DNA of 64,000 nt from Hydra vulgaris (GCF_038396675.1 NC_088928.1:12558001-12622000), one strand, 5' to 3'. Numbered from the stretch's first letter, positions 30,940 to 50,385 are shown. Made by a program: numbers and translations. Notes: generated from the letters alone by a model not told the origin.

Positions 30940-31914
30940 TTTTAAGAACCATCAATATAATAAAACTAGTATATCAGAAACATTTTAAATTACATTATAT
31001 ATTCTTTTACTTTACACTGTTTAAAATTTTAATTTGATATGGCTTTAACAATTGTCACATTGTTACATCCTGTAAAAACTATTACTAAGTTAACTTTATA
31101 TTACAAGAAATAATAAAGTTGTTCAGTTAAGCTTTTTCAAACATATTTTACTTATCGAATAATAAATCGTTCTTTAAAATTGTCAATAAATATTTTAACG
31201 AACTTTTAAATAGTATATAATGACAAAAGTACGTTTTTTAAAACTATATTTAATATTTATGATTTAAAAACTATATTTGAGCAAGTAAACAAGTAAAAAA
31301 TTTAAGTTTCCCGCCATTTTCATTTGTTTGATTATAACAAATAACTTTCAAAAATGGCGGAAAACAAGGTTTTTAAGTGTTTAACAACATTTGTATTTCT
31401 TTTATAACTTCTAATACCGCAGGAGACCGCAGTAATCCCTTTATATTTTAAAAGTAGAAATGTTAATTAACTAGAAAAAATATATATATTTTTGGAACTC
31501 GGTGGAACATTTTTTTAACTGATATATAAACCAAAAAAATACGATTACTTACTGCCTTTTTTTTTCAAAAAGTCTTTAAACTTAAACAAAAAAATCAGAC
31601 TTTTTTTTTCTTTTTAGCAAATTTGAAATATATAGAGCCAAAAGATTATCTTCAAAACAAATATACACTTTTATTTAAATTAAAACTACTTTTTTTAAGT
31701 TAAATAAAAATCTCACATTTTTCAGATTTTTTTGAAAATAATAACAAATTTTTTCACTTTTTTTTACTATAAAATACAAAATAAAAGTTTTATTAAAAAA
31801 TTATTTATACTTTTGAAATAAAAAATTATTGCAATTTAATATTATTTAAAAAGGGGCACTTAATTTAGAGAAAAGTTGTGAGGGGTTTATTACCATTTTT
31901 TTGTTGTTTTGAGT
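30940..31914. other. AT-rich 5' flank of Transib
   Basis: No open frame. A hairpin near 31305-31368 pairs TTCCCGCCATTTTCATTTGTT with AACAAATAACTTTCAAAAATGGCGGAA imperfectly. Confidence 0.5.
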
Positions 31915-31926
31915 CACTGTGCGCCG
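31883..31926 (-). other. Candidate Transib terminus resembling a 23-spacer recombination signal
   Basis: On the minus strand: CGGCG, then CACAGTG (31921-31915), 23 bp, then AATAAACCC (31891-31883). CACAGTG is identical to the RAG signal heptamer, and AATAAACCC agrees with the nonamer ACAAAAACC at 6 of 9 positions. Confidence 0.5.
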
Positions 31927-32689
31927 TTTCGATGCGTTCGAGAATAAAAAAACCACTTAACAAAACTAATGACCTAAAAGTCACAAATTCCGGCAGGATC
32001 AAAATTTCGGTACATGCCTAGATTATATCCATATATATTCGTATTATATATGCATAAATGCGCCTCCTACCTAACCTCCTAGAAAGAGGAGTATTACTTT
32101 ATACCTTTCCAGGTCTGAAAACTTTAATTAGAAAAGTTTAATCATCATCATTTTTTTCAACTTTTTTACAAGAACATATATCTTGAGAACATCGATCTTT
32201 TTATTATTACAAGAAGTCAAAGTAAAAAAGTCTGACTCTAGGATCCGTTATTCCCAGTTTACTAAATATTGTATCGTATCTCCGATGTTAGGTTCTAAGA
32301 CTTTTATAAAATCTTTAACAGAGTCATAACTAAAGTAAGTCTCCAATTCATGAGTCTAATATTTCTCAAAGTATAAGTGTTAATTGCAAAGAACCTTTTC
32401 TCTAGTTTGACTCTTGGATCTTATTATTGTCACTTTGGCTTTCGATGCTAAAATCATCAGTAAATTCCATCATAGTTTTATACAAGTGTTCTTCAAAATA
32501 TTATTTAATCTTTGTTAAGCTATTATTAAGTGCTAAATAAGTACTTGCAATATTTAAAAACTCTAGAAAACACTTAGAAATCTTCAACTATCCTAAGATT
32601 AGTCTTTTCCCCAAATTATTAGTTTTTTTATATAAAAGTTTTAAGATTATTAAATCCTTTCTTTTTAACTACAGCATTCAAGTCATTTT
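31927..32689. other. AT-rich spacer
   Basis: No gene or repeat recognised. Confidence 0.5.
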
Positions 32690-33235
32690 CGAAAGCCTAC
32701 ACTTTTCTTCATTTCCAGTAACTTTAGGAATACCGCAAGTTATCTTTTGCTCCTGTATTGTTTGTTATCTTCAATAATTATCTTACTGACAATTTTACAT
32801 CTAAATTGGCTCCATTTGCTGACAACTCAACTATATACTCTTGACTTGATCACTTTTTCATTCTAAATCTAATCTCTTTTCTCTAACAGCTTGGGGCATG
32901 CAGTGGCTTGTGAATTTTAACTCCAACAAAGCTCAGTTATTTACTGCTAACAATTATTGCAATATTGCTGATATTCTTATATTTATAAATCTCTCACTCT
33001 CGTAAAAAATTCAAAAGCACATTGTAAATTAAAAATGGATCTGTTTTATCTGTTAAGCTGGAGCTACTCTACCATCGTTGTGGGGTCGCATCTTTTTCTT
33101 TTTTCTACAAATATTATCATGGTCGCTGCTCAAATGAGCTTTCGTCTCTAGATCAATCAACTAAAACTCTATCTTGCTTGGCTTGTTAATCAGCAAAGTT
33201 GCATCTTTCTACTGTATCTGTAAATGTTATAGTTC
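32690..33235 (+). mobile_element. LINE fragment (family of the 57-60 kb copy), plus strand
   Basis: Reverse transcriptase remnants in shifting plus-strand frames: LAPFADNSTIYS (FADN where YADD is expected) near 32805-32840, WLVNFNSNKAQLFTANNY near 32900-32955, and a C-terminal part with CGVASFSFFYKYYHGRCSNE near 33080-33140. The order matches the LINE at 57551-60470. Both ends are missing and several stops are present. Confidence 0.7.
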
Positions 33236-33310
33236 TACAAACCGGTTTACAAACCCGGCCCCGGCCCCCGACCCGGGTTTGTAAACCGGTTTGTAGAATT
33301 ATAACATTTA
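33221..33310. repeat. GC-rich palindrome with 38-bp arms
   Basis: TAAATGTTATAGTTCTACAA then ACCGGTTTACAAACCCGG and its complement, one mismatch, with a loop of about 12 bp rich in CCGGCCCC. Strikingly GC-rich for this window and 25 bp from a long TA tract. Confidence 0.9.
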
Positions 33311-33334
33311 GTAGAGGTTGAAAGCCGGGGCTTT

Positions 33335-33508
<174 letters not shown>

Positions 33509-33510
33509 CA

Positions 33511-34846
33511 AATTAGAACTTCCACTATATTGTATATCTTTAATCTCGCGATACCCTTCCCGTGACTAATTATATAAGTCAAAATATGTTCTTTTCATAA
33601 TTTAGGACACTTTCGGATGTTTTCTATACTTTTTATTTTATGCTCTCCAAACACAACATTACTAACCAATAGCATTTTTATTTACTAAGGCTTAGCTTGA
33701 AGGACATTTTTCTTTTTATTGATTAACCGCAAACTACATCATACAACACCTAGGTACAATTTTACAACTTACATGCGCTCTATAAACTGCTCATTGACAT
33801 ATCCTTCATAAGACTTATTCTTATTCAATATCAATTTATTGTAAGACTTTTTTCTTAAATATTTTTTATTTTTTTGTTTGTTTGTTTGCCTTAAATTTGT
33901 ACTTTAGTACTTAGGAATAATGTGTCTTATAAGTTTTTGTCTCTTAATAATACTTCTTGCGCAACGTGTTTTAATAAAATTCTTAAAAGTATATCAGCGT
34001 GCTTTTCTTAAAATGGAACAAGTTAGGGTATTTGGTTGAGCAGTAGAATTTCCTCTCAAATTTTGCAACATAAGAAGACTTAGACGCAGACGTAAAGGTG
34101 GGTTTTACTTGCTTGTTTTGAGGATGACACCCCGACGGAGGTTTCTAGGAATGAGCATTAAAACATTCAAAACGTCATATACCAGAGTATTGAATCACTG
34201 TAAGGGTAAATACTATATCCATTTCTTGACGAGAACCTGGTATTTTACTACATAATTTACGATTTATTTTTAACACTGTTATACTTTTATGCTCTTCCTT
34301 TATTTAATTCTGCACTTTCCTTATTATAATATGTGTTTATTATTGATGTTTATTATAACACTGTTGCTGTTGTGTTTTAAGTATAATTAATTAAGTAATT
34401 TTGTAATATTATGTTAATTAATTTATTAGATTACTCTTACCACAACGATGGCAATCATAATTGTTTTGGCTTTAACATTTAAACTACGATTTTTTATTTT
34501 TTCTATCTAATTTATCATTTGTTAATGCAAATTTTTACAAAAACATATGAAAAAATTATGTCAATCCTTTCTTGTATGTGGGAAGTTTTGGGTTAAAAAT
34601 GTAATACCTAGTCTTCCCATGCATCAAATTTACTACGGGTCTTAAGCGTTCAAAATTAAAATTAAAACTAATTTTAGACTATAAGAATTGGACTGCACTG
34701 TAAAAGTTAATTAAAACTAAATAAAGGTTAAACATAAAAAACAAATATTTTTACTAAACCATATAAAGTAAATTAAATGTAAAACAAATATTTCCAATAA
34801 ACCACGTTAATTAAACTAAATCATATATAAGCTATAATTATATATA
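33511..34846. other. AT-rich spacer
   Basis: No coding line recognised in either strand. Confidence 0.5.
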
Positions 34847-35236
34847 GGGAAGACCGGGCCAACTTACCTCGAAAGCCTTTTTTTCAATAAATAGTCTTTA
34901 GATCCTGAAAAACGGCAACTTTGAAAAAAAGTCTGACTAGATATAGTAAACCAATTGTGACTGAAACATTTACAATAATTTTTTTTTCATACGACTGACT
35001 ATTTTCTTTGTAAAGTAAAAAGGAAGCGATGTTCTAAAAGTTACGTTTTTTTCCAAAAAACGCATAAATCTTAATATCTCCCACGCGCATGCGCTAATCC
35101 TGACAATGCTATAGTGAATGATGAAATGATCAATTAGGAATGTTCTGTGTAATTTTTGTCAATTTTCGATGAAAGACTTTAAAGATAAACGCAGTTCGTC
35201 AACTTACCCCTGCGGCCAACCAGCTCCGGTCTCCCC
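34847..35236. mobile_element. MITE-like element, 390 bp
   Basis: Terminal inverted repeats: left GGGAAGACCGGGCCAACTTA, right (inward) GGGGAGACCGGAGCTGGTTG followed by GCCGCAGGGGTAAGTTGAC. Shared GAGACCGG/AAGACCGG and AACTTACC/GGTAAGTT blocks. No coding capacity. Superfamily not assigned because the target duplication is unclear. Confidence 0.65.
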
Positions 35237-41700
<6,464 letters not shown>

Positions 41701-42059
41701 TAATGTTATGCTTGTTTCGCTTAATATTATATTTGTTATGTATGTTTAACGTTGTATAAGTTATCAATTTTTGATTGATTATAACAGGCACCCGATCTTG
41801 AATCAGATTTCTCTTCTGTGACATCTTATCACTTGCAGTGGCTTTAGCGCAAGCATAAAGTTGTTTACTACTAATAATTATCACAATTTTGTTGATAAAT
41901 GACAATGGTCTTACTGAGTCTTCTACTTTAAGTCTGCAATTATCATTCTCTACTGTTCTCTTATGGAAACTATATATAAAATTCATTGCAAATTGAGGAT
42001 CTGCTTATATTGCATTACTTCATTGTATTTTATGATTTTTCTTACTTCATGATTTTATT

Positions 42060-42925
42060 TTTTCTAGAGAATACTTTTGTTTTTATTGGGCTGGTTCCTC
42101 TAATAAGGCCTTTTCTCTTTTAGACAAAGTCCAAAAATTTGTTGTTAACGTTGTCTAACCAGTTTGAGCCTTTGTCTTAATATTGTGAAGTCGCAACTCT
42201 TTCTTTTTTCTTTAAATACTACCATGGTTGCTTTTAAATAAGCTATCAAAAAAAAATTCTAGTTTTTTTCCACAAATAATGGCACTTATGAATTCTCTCC
42301 AGTCTTTATGTTTCCAAGATTCATCAGGATGGCCACTGGTCATAATAGTCATGAAGTTTCAATTGGTCATAAAAGAAGTCATGGAATTCTTAAATTTTTG
42401 TTAAAAGTCATGGAAAATTCATGGAGCTTTTTAAAATGATTTTTATTTTTTATATTTGAGTGATATTATTAAGATATTTACAAACTGTACTAGTATGTCT
42501 AGCCTAAGCTTTTTTTGAAAAAGATATGAAGATTTTTTTTTAGACATAATTTTGGAACTTTCTAGTAATCAGTTTTTGGTCTGCATATTTTTTAGTGAAT
42601 CGGTAGCTACAGCTAAGCGCATGGCAAGCACTGGATATTTTAAAATAGTAACTTATCGTGAAAGTTTATAAAGAGTCAAAGAAAAGTTATGAAATTTCAT
42701 TTTCAAATTTAAGTGGCCATCTTGATCCAGAGTTCTTAGTCCTTAACCTTGGCCTTGTAACGTGTGACCTTGGCCTTGCTTCTTTTGACCTTGTTCAACT
42801 CTACCTTGTTCATACAGTTTACATTTTTTTAAGTCTTCTCTTAATGGCTTTCTTCAACTATGTTTGTTTTCTGTTAACTCTTAACTTAATTAGCGGTTGC
42901 TTGCAGCCTTGTTAGCAGTAAGTTT
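42060..42925 (+). mobile_element. LINE 3' scraps in MLK intron 1
   Basis: 42090-42245 reads FYWAGSSNKAFSLLDKVQKF and a following VVNVV line, the C-terminal end of the LINE protein found at 57624-58265. 42870-42920 (TTAATTAGCGGTTGCTTGCA then GCCTTGTTAGC) matches the 3' end of the same LINE at about 57588-57612. Between them lie a CATGGAA-rich duplication and CCTTGGCCTTG-rich low-complexity DNA. Confidence 0.6.
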
Positions 42926-44016
42926 GTTTAAAAAAACAAAAAACCATTTTACAATTTATGTTAATAATCTACAGTGTGTTAGTTACAAAATTTTTCTCAA
43001 GTTCAAGTTTTAACTTTTTTCTCAAGTTCAAGATTAAAATTTCTAGTTTGTATTTATATTTGAAAATTTGTTACCTTTAATGCTTTAATTTTAGATAAAC
43101 AGGATGTTTTTATTTATTATCAATTATTATTAATTGATATTATCACAAGTTTTTGCAAAATATCAGTTGTCTCAGTTATTTCACAAATAATTTTACTAAA
43201 GAATTTAGGTTTTATTTTTATGTATTCTATACCAATAGTTCTTCAACATGTATTGTTGAAAATGTAAAATAAAGTTTTAATTAAGTTAAGAAAAATTAGA
43301 AATAAAAGTTCTTTTTAATCTAATTTTTTTTACTTCAACTTTTTATAATTCTCAATAAATGCTAATTTTTTTCAGTGTGATTTAAAAAAAAATGACAATT
43401 AGACTCAGTAGTGCAAATTTAAAGAGAATGTCAATTACATATTATATTATTACAAATTACATATTATAATGATTTCTCCATTTAAACCTTAACCGCGCTA
43501 TTTTTGTAACTAGAAGAGAAAAATTATGAGTCTTGAAATTAACTTTAAACAGTCCCTAAAAAGCAAACAAACATATAAAAAATTTTTTTTGGGGGGCGCG
43601 AGAATTTGGGTGCATGACTTTTTTGTCACAATGAGCAGAAAAGGAAAAAAATATATAAAAATTTGGAAAATAAAAAATTAGTAAATTCATATATTTTTAT
43701 TGACACTAGTTGCAGTAATTATTTATTCAGTTATAAAAACTAAATTATGCAAAACATCATAGTTGGTTCTGAAAATTAATTTTATTTGTAACAAAATTGC
43801 AAAAAAAATTTGAACAACAATTCATATTGACTAGATAAATAATTAAAAAAATATTGATTCCTTCAAGCACTCGTGATATTTGAACTAGCTCAAACTGTCT
43901 AGTAACAAATACAGTATATATTGACTAGGTAAATTATAATACTGTAGTTTGAAATTCTTTTTCTAAAACAAGCTTTTTATAGGTCTGTTTTATAAAAATA
44001 TTTATAATACATTAGG

Positions 44017-45420
44017 TTATACTCCATTAAATTTCATGAAACAGTTAGATGTTGAATTAAGACAAAGATGAGCATCGCACTTAATGCACTTGATTACTGG
44101 CGCTGCCTTACAACTTAGAAATCTGCATCTCCCTCTTGTTGTTACAATTGGCCAATGACCAAATTGATCATTTCGAATAGGTTTAGGAGGAATTTTAGTT
44201 GCAGCTCCTCCACCTCCCTTAGAAACCTTTGCTCTCTGAAGCTCATCAACATCAATTGATGGTCTACCTCGCTTGGTTGGAACTTTGTTTTCACGAGTAA
44301 GACACAGGGCTATTTGATATTTAAATGTTTGAAGTTTTATAATCTTTCTAGGATCCGTTATTCCGCTAAGTCTTGCGTCTCGCCTGTATGTGTTCCATGT
44401 TTGAATGATTATGGTGTCAAGTAAATGAAAAATTATCCGATGATACCATTTCTTTGATCCTTCTTGGATTTCTATAAAGGGCAATGAGCATGTCTAGCAG
44501 GTCCACTCCTCCCATACACTTGTTGTAAAGTTTCACAACATCCGGACAATCAACATCTACTCTTCTTTTAGTCATTCTGTCATAACGACTTATTTTGCCA
44601 AGGGGTGCTATACCAGCATAAGTAGAAACTAACATTACCCCACAGTTATCATACCACTTTATTGCTTGCACCTCAACATCATTGAAGAGAGTTGTATGAA
44701 TAACAGACGCACCTCTCTCTTTCTTTTTGAGTTCCTTATCATTTGGCACATTGCAACTAGGTAATCTATTCAACCGAGCTATGCCAAATTATTCCCAAGA
44801 ACTGCTCAATTTTCTTTTCATTTACATCTAGAGGCCTATTTATATCACATTGTAGGGCACAACGATTTGACTCTACAACAATGTTTGATAAAATTTTATC
44901 ATCCAATATAACACGAAAAATATTGAATTGGTTCTTTTACGGGCTGACCTTCATATAGTTTTCCAGTGAATGGAACATTGATAGTGGGTATTTCATCTTG
45001 GATCCTTTTTTCTCTAAATTTGGGGTCGATTACCTCTAGGACCATTCGATGTGGCAGCGGCAGTGGGACCATTTTGTTCATCAGGTTCATCTGGATCTTT
45101 GGTTTCACTTTCTTCTGTAACTTCTAAATCATTTACACAGAAAAAAATACCATTTATAAGTAAATGTTTCTATATTCAGAAATAGGCCTATGATAGGTAA
45201 ATAATGCGGAAATTAATTAATTTGTGTCATTGAAGTAAATTAATTTATGCTTACCGGAAGAGTCTGAATCTTGTTCTAACGCTTTAAAAGGAATTGTAGG
45301 TTCAGCTTCATTTTCTGATTCATCAGAGGATGAGCTGTCATCAGGATCAGAGTCAATTGGAATTGGCGCAGCAACTCCTTTCTTCCTTCCGTAAAAGAAT
45401 TTTGAATTGAAAGATGTCAT
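44017..45420 (-). pseudogene. piggyBac transposase, catalytic core deleted
   Basis: 45420-45217: acidic N-terminal part (DSDPDDSSSSDESENEAEP). 45108-44899: PKIQMNLMNKMVPLPLP-type segment, continuing to about 44785 with an EQFLGI-like end. The sequence then jumps to 44773-44417: GASVIHTTLFNDVEVQAIKW, YDNCGVMLVSTYAG (probably the third Asp region) and VKLYNKCMGGVDLLDMLIAL. 44484-44017: RIIFHLLDTIIIQTWNTYRR and a C-terminal Cys/His cluster (CRFLSCKAAPVIKCIKCDAH). The segment that should hold the first two catalytic Asp residues is missing at about 44780. Cannot transpose on its own. Confidence 0.85.
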
Positions 45421-45485
45421 AGTATCCCTAATTTGTTTGCCTAAAAATAAAAGAAAATTGTACTTTTATAGAAGACTATTTTAAT

Positions 45486-45542
45486 AATTTAAAGCATAGT
45501 TATACATACGCAGGTTGCGTATGTATAACTATGCTTTAAATT
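45486..45542. repeat. Perfect 27-bp palindrome in the piggyBac 5' end
   Basis: AAAGCATAGTTATACATACG lies in a 27-bp arm that pairs perfectly with its complement around a 3-bp loop GGT at 45513-45515. It starts 13 bp inside the TTAA/CCC terminus. Confidence 0.93.
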
Positions 45543-46639
45543 TCGCCGTTTAGGGTTAATAAAAGATTGTTTCATTAAAGTAAATCTTTTTTATTCCAAT
45601 CTGATATTATTTAACTCACTTGAAATAATACTGTTATTGTTTCTAGTACAAGTAAAAATTATTACTTGTGGTACTAGTAACTTTTTTTCAACTAACTCTT
45701 CATGATGTTGCAGTATAAAATCAAAATGTATAAAATCAAACAATTTTTAGTAATTCTATAATTTTATTTATTTGATTGTTGCTTTTTGCTCTCGCAATGA
45801 CGGTCCAAAATAATGAGCCTGTTTTTTTCAGTCTTAATAATTTTTGAAGTTTGTTTTTCACCGTTTTTATGGATAATCTCAGGCAAGCATATCAAGAATG
45901 AGTGATTCTTTTAAGTTTTTTTCATATTTGTCAGTTTCCATTATGATATGTAATTCAATGGTTCTGACTATTTGGGATTATAAGATTTAATGGTATGTAA
46001 TTCAATTGGTTCAGACTATTTGGTTCAGTATGTAATTCAATTGGTTCTGACTATTCGGGATCATAAGATTTAATAGGAATAACACAATTCTAAAGGGAAT
46101 AAAAGGCAGGTTTATGAGATAATATATATTTTTAACTGTGTAACAAAAAAACTTTAAACAATTATTATGTTAATTTTAAAAAATTATTATGATTCTAAAT
46201 ATAAAAATGCAGAAACTAAATGTTGAGCTTGCATTGATTATCTATCATGGTTTGCAGAAAACATGTTTTGCTGCAAGATTATTGCTTCATTAATAAAGTA
46301 TTAGTATGCAAAAAACCTCATGCGAATGCAGCAGTATTTTATATCCTCCAATGATTTTTGCGCATATCATAAAAAAAAAAAAAATTTTATACATTTGTCA
46401 TTCATTTTATATTTTTAGTGGTGTCAATATAATATCACTGCAAGTCCTAGCCATTTTTAAAAGAGCTGTAGCAACAGCAGATTCATCAGAAGCATTTATA
46501 CCTCATATCTTACAAAATATTTTATATGCTGTAAAACTACTATTTTTATTTAAGGATAAGCATTTAAGAATGCACAAAAGTTTACAAAATCTTTTAACTT
46601 TTACCTAATAGGCTATTTTAGATCCAAAGTCTGTTACTA

Positions 46640-47145
46640 ACGTTTTTTACAGTTGCAACTTATTAAAATATAATATTGCTACTCATCACATAGTTTCAAC
46701 TTAATTATTTATGTTGTAACTTAACTCACAGTTGCAACTTAATTATTTATAATATTGTTGCTTAATTAACAGTTGCGACATAATAATTTATAATATTGCC
46801 ACTCAAATCACAATTGCAACTTAATAGTTTATTATGTTACTACTCAAATTTTCAATACAATATCAATCACAGTTGCAACTTACTAATTTTGTTGTTATTC
46901 TACTCACAGTTGCAACTTGATAATGTTGTTACTTAACTCACAGTTGCAACTTAACAATTTATGTTGTAATTCAACTCACAATTGCAACTTAATAATTTAT
47001 AATATTGTCACTTAACTCATAAATGCAACTTAATAATTTATAATGTTGTTTCTCAACTCACAGTTGCAACTTGATAGTTTATGTTGCAACTAAACTCACA
47101 GTTGCAACCTAATTGTTTATAATGTTGTTACGCAACTAATTTAAT
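46640..47145. repeat. Degenerate minisatellite, about 500 bp
   Basis: A dozen or so copies of a 35-60-bp unit built on CTCACAGTTGCAACTTAATA followed by ATTTATAATRTTGTTAC. Copies vary in length and base content. Confidence 0.85.
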
Positions 47146-50100
47146 TAATTATAACTTTCCTCACGTATTCATTGAATGCCCCATCCTTATTCATATATTC
47201 TTTGAGTGTCCTATTCTTTAAACTTAACATGCCATAGGTGCTGCAAATGGTGAATTCTACATATGATTCATGCTTTTTACTACTTGACAGTTTTTCAAAA
47301 CATTTTAAAGCTACTTACATAAATTAACTGTGGTTAATTATAGTATATTATTAAATTTAATAAATAATAATCAAATCTAATAAGCTAATATAAACCATAA
47401 AACATGGAAGTTTCTTAACTCGACTTGTTATTCTTGACTTTTCAACAATGTTTAAATTTCACTAATGATTTAAAAAAAGTAATAAGTTTAGAGAAACAGC
47501 AATTACACATTGATAAGTCATATAAAAAAAGCTATGGACATTTTTTATTCTGTATAAAATCTACCGCTTTAACTTGCGGTTTTTTTATCTTGTTTTTTTG
47601 TATAACTATTATGTTAGACCATTCACTTTTAAATCTTTTTAAAATATCCAGTTAAGGGATATTTGTTTCTTCCATTTTACATTTAGTAATTAGTCTTACT
47701 ATTTCCAAAATGTGGTGGAACATGGGAGATACTGTTCAACTGCTCCAAATACAGTTTTTGCGACAATATTTCATGCACTATTGTCTAGTAATGGAACTCC
47801 TATTAATTATTCTTCATCTCCACAGCTGATCAAAATTGCTGCATTTTTGACATTTTTTGGTAGTAATTTTCTATCCTGTGGACTGCACCTTCTAAATTTG
47901 AATTGAAAAAAATCTACTTTGAATAAGTTTAGTTTTTTTTTTAATTGTCTGCATATTCAAATTACACTTTTATTTAATGCAAGTTGCTTTGGGTCATGTT
48001 TAAAAAATTCTAATGTACCTGATAATATTTGAACTGTTATCTCTATTTGATATAGCACACTTAACTAATAATACTAATAGTCTTTCATTTATAACTTGCT
48101 TATTTCCTTTATTTCTAATGAGCTCTTCTTACTGTATTACTAATGTTTATAATGTTTTAATGCGGTAGTAAAAAAAGAAAAAAAAAGAGGAAAATTCTTA
48201 GTAAAAAGTATGTATGACTATTAAAGTAATAAATTAAAAATTTTAATTTAATAAAATAAGTTCATTGCTCTTCTATTTTTGAGAATTTAACATCAAGACC
48301 TCCCATTTAACCTGGATGTCCTTTTTCTTTTCGTTGAAACTCTCTTTTTCAAGGGAGGTCTTAAACTAAATGGAATGAGTCATTTACCTAATCAAATAGT
48401 TTGTTTTTCTTTCAAATCAATAATTTTTTTTTTTTTTTGCTCAAAGATTTTTATATTCAATTTAAATTTTGTCTTAAATAAAGAGGAAGCTAAAAAAATG
48501 AACTCACAAAGTAAATCTTAAATAAATAGGTAATAACTCTACTGAACAGGAACCAAATTTGTCAATCAATTTAAAAGTCGATTGATAAGGAGAATTCATT
48601 TTCAGAGTTATTCACATTCTAAAAAAAAGTAAAAAAACTTGCTGACAAAAAAGAACCAAAGTGAAGTTAATATTAAAATAAAGGAAGAAAAAAAAATATT
48701 AATAATTTTTTCTGCATTGTCTAAAAGGATGATCTTTCTATAAACTTCAGCCTCTGATAGAAAAAATGCAAATGTCTTAGAAACTAAAGGTTGTAGCTAA
48801 AAGTGTTTAAGAAGATTTTTGAATTTGAAGATAATAAAATAGTTAACAAAATAAGACTTTCAAGTTTTAAGTTTCGGGATGAACTATTTTCATATTATGA
48901 AGTTTTTTCAAAGTGTCACACTTTTTCATGACTTTAACACCGATGATGTATGGATTTGCATTGTCTAGTTGAATTAAAACTTTAAAAATGTCATTACACA
49001 CATAATATATATAATATATGTCTAAAAAACATAACTGGTAATGTCATACTGAAATACAGAGAAGAGCATACATCAACTAAGGATTTAGTTGATGTATATA
49101 GACAGTTGTATGAAAATTTTATTTTAACTCAGGATTTAGTTAATATATAGGACATCTCTGTATGAAAATTTTATTCTTCTGTTATTATTTTACTTTTTCT
49201 TTATTTTCAAAATTTTCTCTGGCTTGTCCAAGCCTTTACAATTTTCTACAGTCATGGACAACCATCAGTGAATAATTGTAATTTAGACAGCTTTTGAAAC
49301 ATTATTTTTAATGTGGGTATTATAAGTTAAGATTATTTAAGATTTTATCAAGGTTCAATTTTTTCCAATATTTAACATTATTTTAATGTGGATATGATAA
49401 GTTGAGATTTTATTAAGGTTCTCAGGTTCCTTAATTCTCATTAAGGTTCTTTTTGATGCCATTTGTTTCATTACACATTTTTTTCTAGGGAATATCTAGT
49501 TACTTTTTAACATTTGATTAATAAAGCAACCTTTTGCTTCCCTTCTGAGAGTATAAATTTTAAGTGAGATTTTAGAAGAGATATTCTTGTTGATTTCCTA
49601 TCTTGTTACTTTGAATGATGATATTACAAAATCTTAATCTTGTTCACCCTGACTTTGTTTTTTATCTGTAAGATCTTCTATTTTTTATTTACAAGGTTTG
49701 CAGAGTTTCTTCTTGGGTATTGAAAGATTTCCTTTAAAAAAAGATGTCATTCTGTGCATTGGAAAAATATATATTATGTTTTAGAAAATACAAATTGAAA
49801 AATTATATATTAATAACATATTTAAATTTTAAAGCTAAATGTAAAAAATAAGTTTTAAATAATTCTTACTGTTTTAGTCTCCTTTTTGACTATAATGTTT
49901 TGCGCTTATAGATATTGTGAATTTTATTCCAATTAAAATTTACAAACAAATGTTGTTTTTCTACTGAATTTTTTATAAACTACACAATTTGCTAAAAACT
50001 TAAATAAAGCAAATACACGTTTTAAGTGTACTATTTGAATTCATTCATTCATTTTGAATCAAAAAAAGTTCTAAATCCTTATTTTCATAATTTTTCCCTT

Positions 50101-50244
50101 GTTAATTTAAGATTTTTTTAAATGCCGTGAAAACATTTTAAGCAAACCAGGTCAATATTAAGATTACAGTATCTCAAGAACCATTCAGCATTTTGGATAA
50201 AATTTCTCTGCGTGAACTTCCCAACAAGACCGCATCTAAATCGA

Positions 50245-50385
50245 TACCGCTTTTTTAGAAAAAGAAGAAAACGAAGAATAATGAATGAAATAATTGCTGC
50301 CCACCCCAAACCCTCAGTCGATGTAGCAGCACTCCACTGATAGTCAGGCTATTTGTCGGTCGATATATGTACTGAAGCCCCCAGC
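50245..50385. repeat. LINE 3'-UTR-like fragment
   Basis: CTTTTTTAGAAAAAGAAGAA, GAAGAATAATGAATGA, CCCTCAGTCGATGTAGCAGC and GTCGATATATGTACTGAAG are shared with 61983-62114, where the sequence directly follows a LINE coding end on the minus strand. Confidence 0.75.

Larger units (their letters stand above)
26541..31921 (-). mobile_element. Transib transposon remnant, split by a P element
   Basis: The transposase coding line runs from ATG 30930 to about 26541 and is interrupted by the P element at 28179-30868. A candidate 5' terminus is CACAGTG (minus strand, 31921-31915), directly preceded by CGGCG, the GC-rich 5-bp type of target seen in Transib insertions. The matching left end was not found, so the left limit given is only the end of the coding line. 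Confidence 0.7.
44017..45559 (-). mobile_element. piggyBac element, internally deleted
   Basis: The right terminus is clear: on the minus strand TTAA (45559-45556) then CCCTAAACGGCGAAATT, the TTAA target plus CCC start of piggyBac. The transposase remnant lies at 45420-44017. The left end was not fixed; TTAACCGCGC at 43489 is a weak candidate. Confidence 0.75.

Noticed and set aside
42658..42915. Plus-strand 85-codon frame with Leu-rich repeats
   Set aside because: Arises from CCTTGGCCTTG low-complexity DNA joined to a LINE 3' scrap.
43480..43510. piggyBac left end at TTAACCGCGC
   Set aside because: TTAA is common in AT-rich DNA and the following bases match the right terminus only weakly.
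46306..46608. Plus-strand 100-codon frame
   Set aside because: No motif, intronic position, begins in A/T-rich low-complexity sequence.
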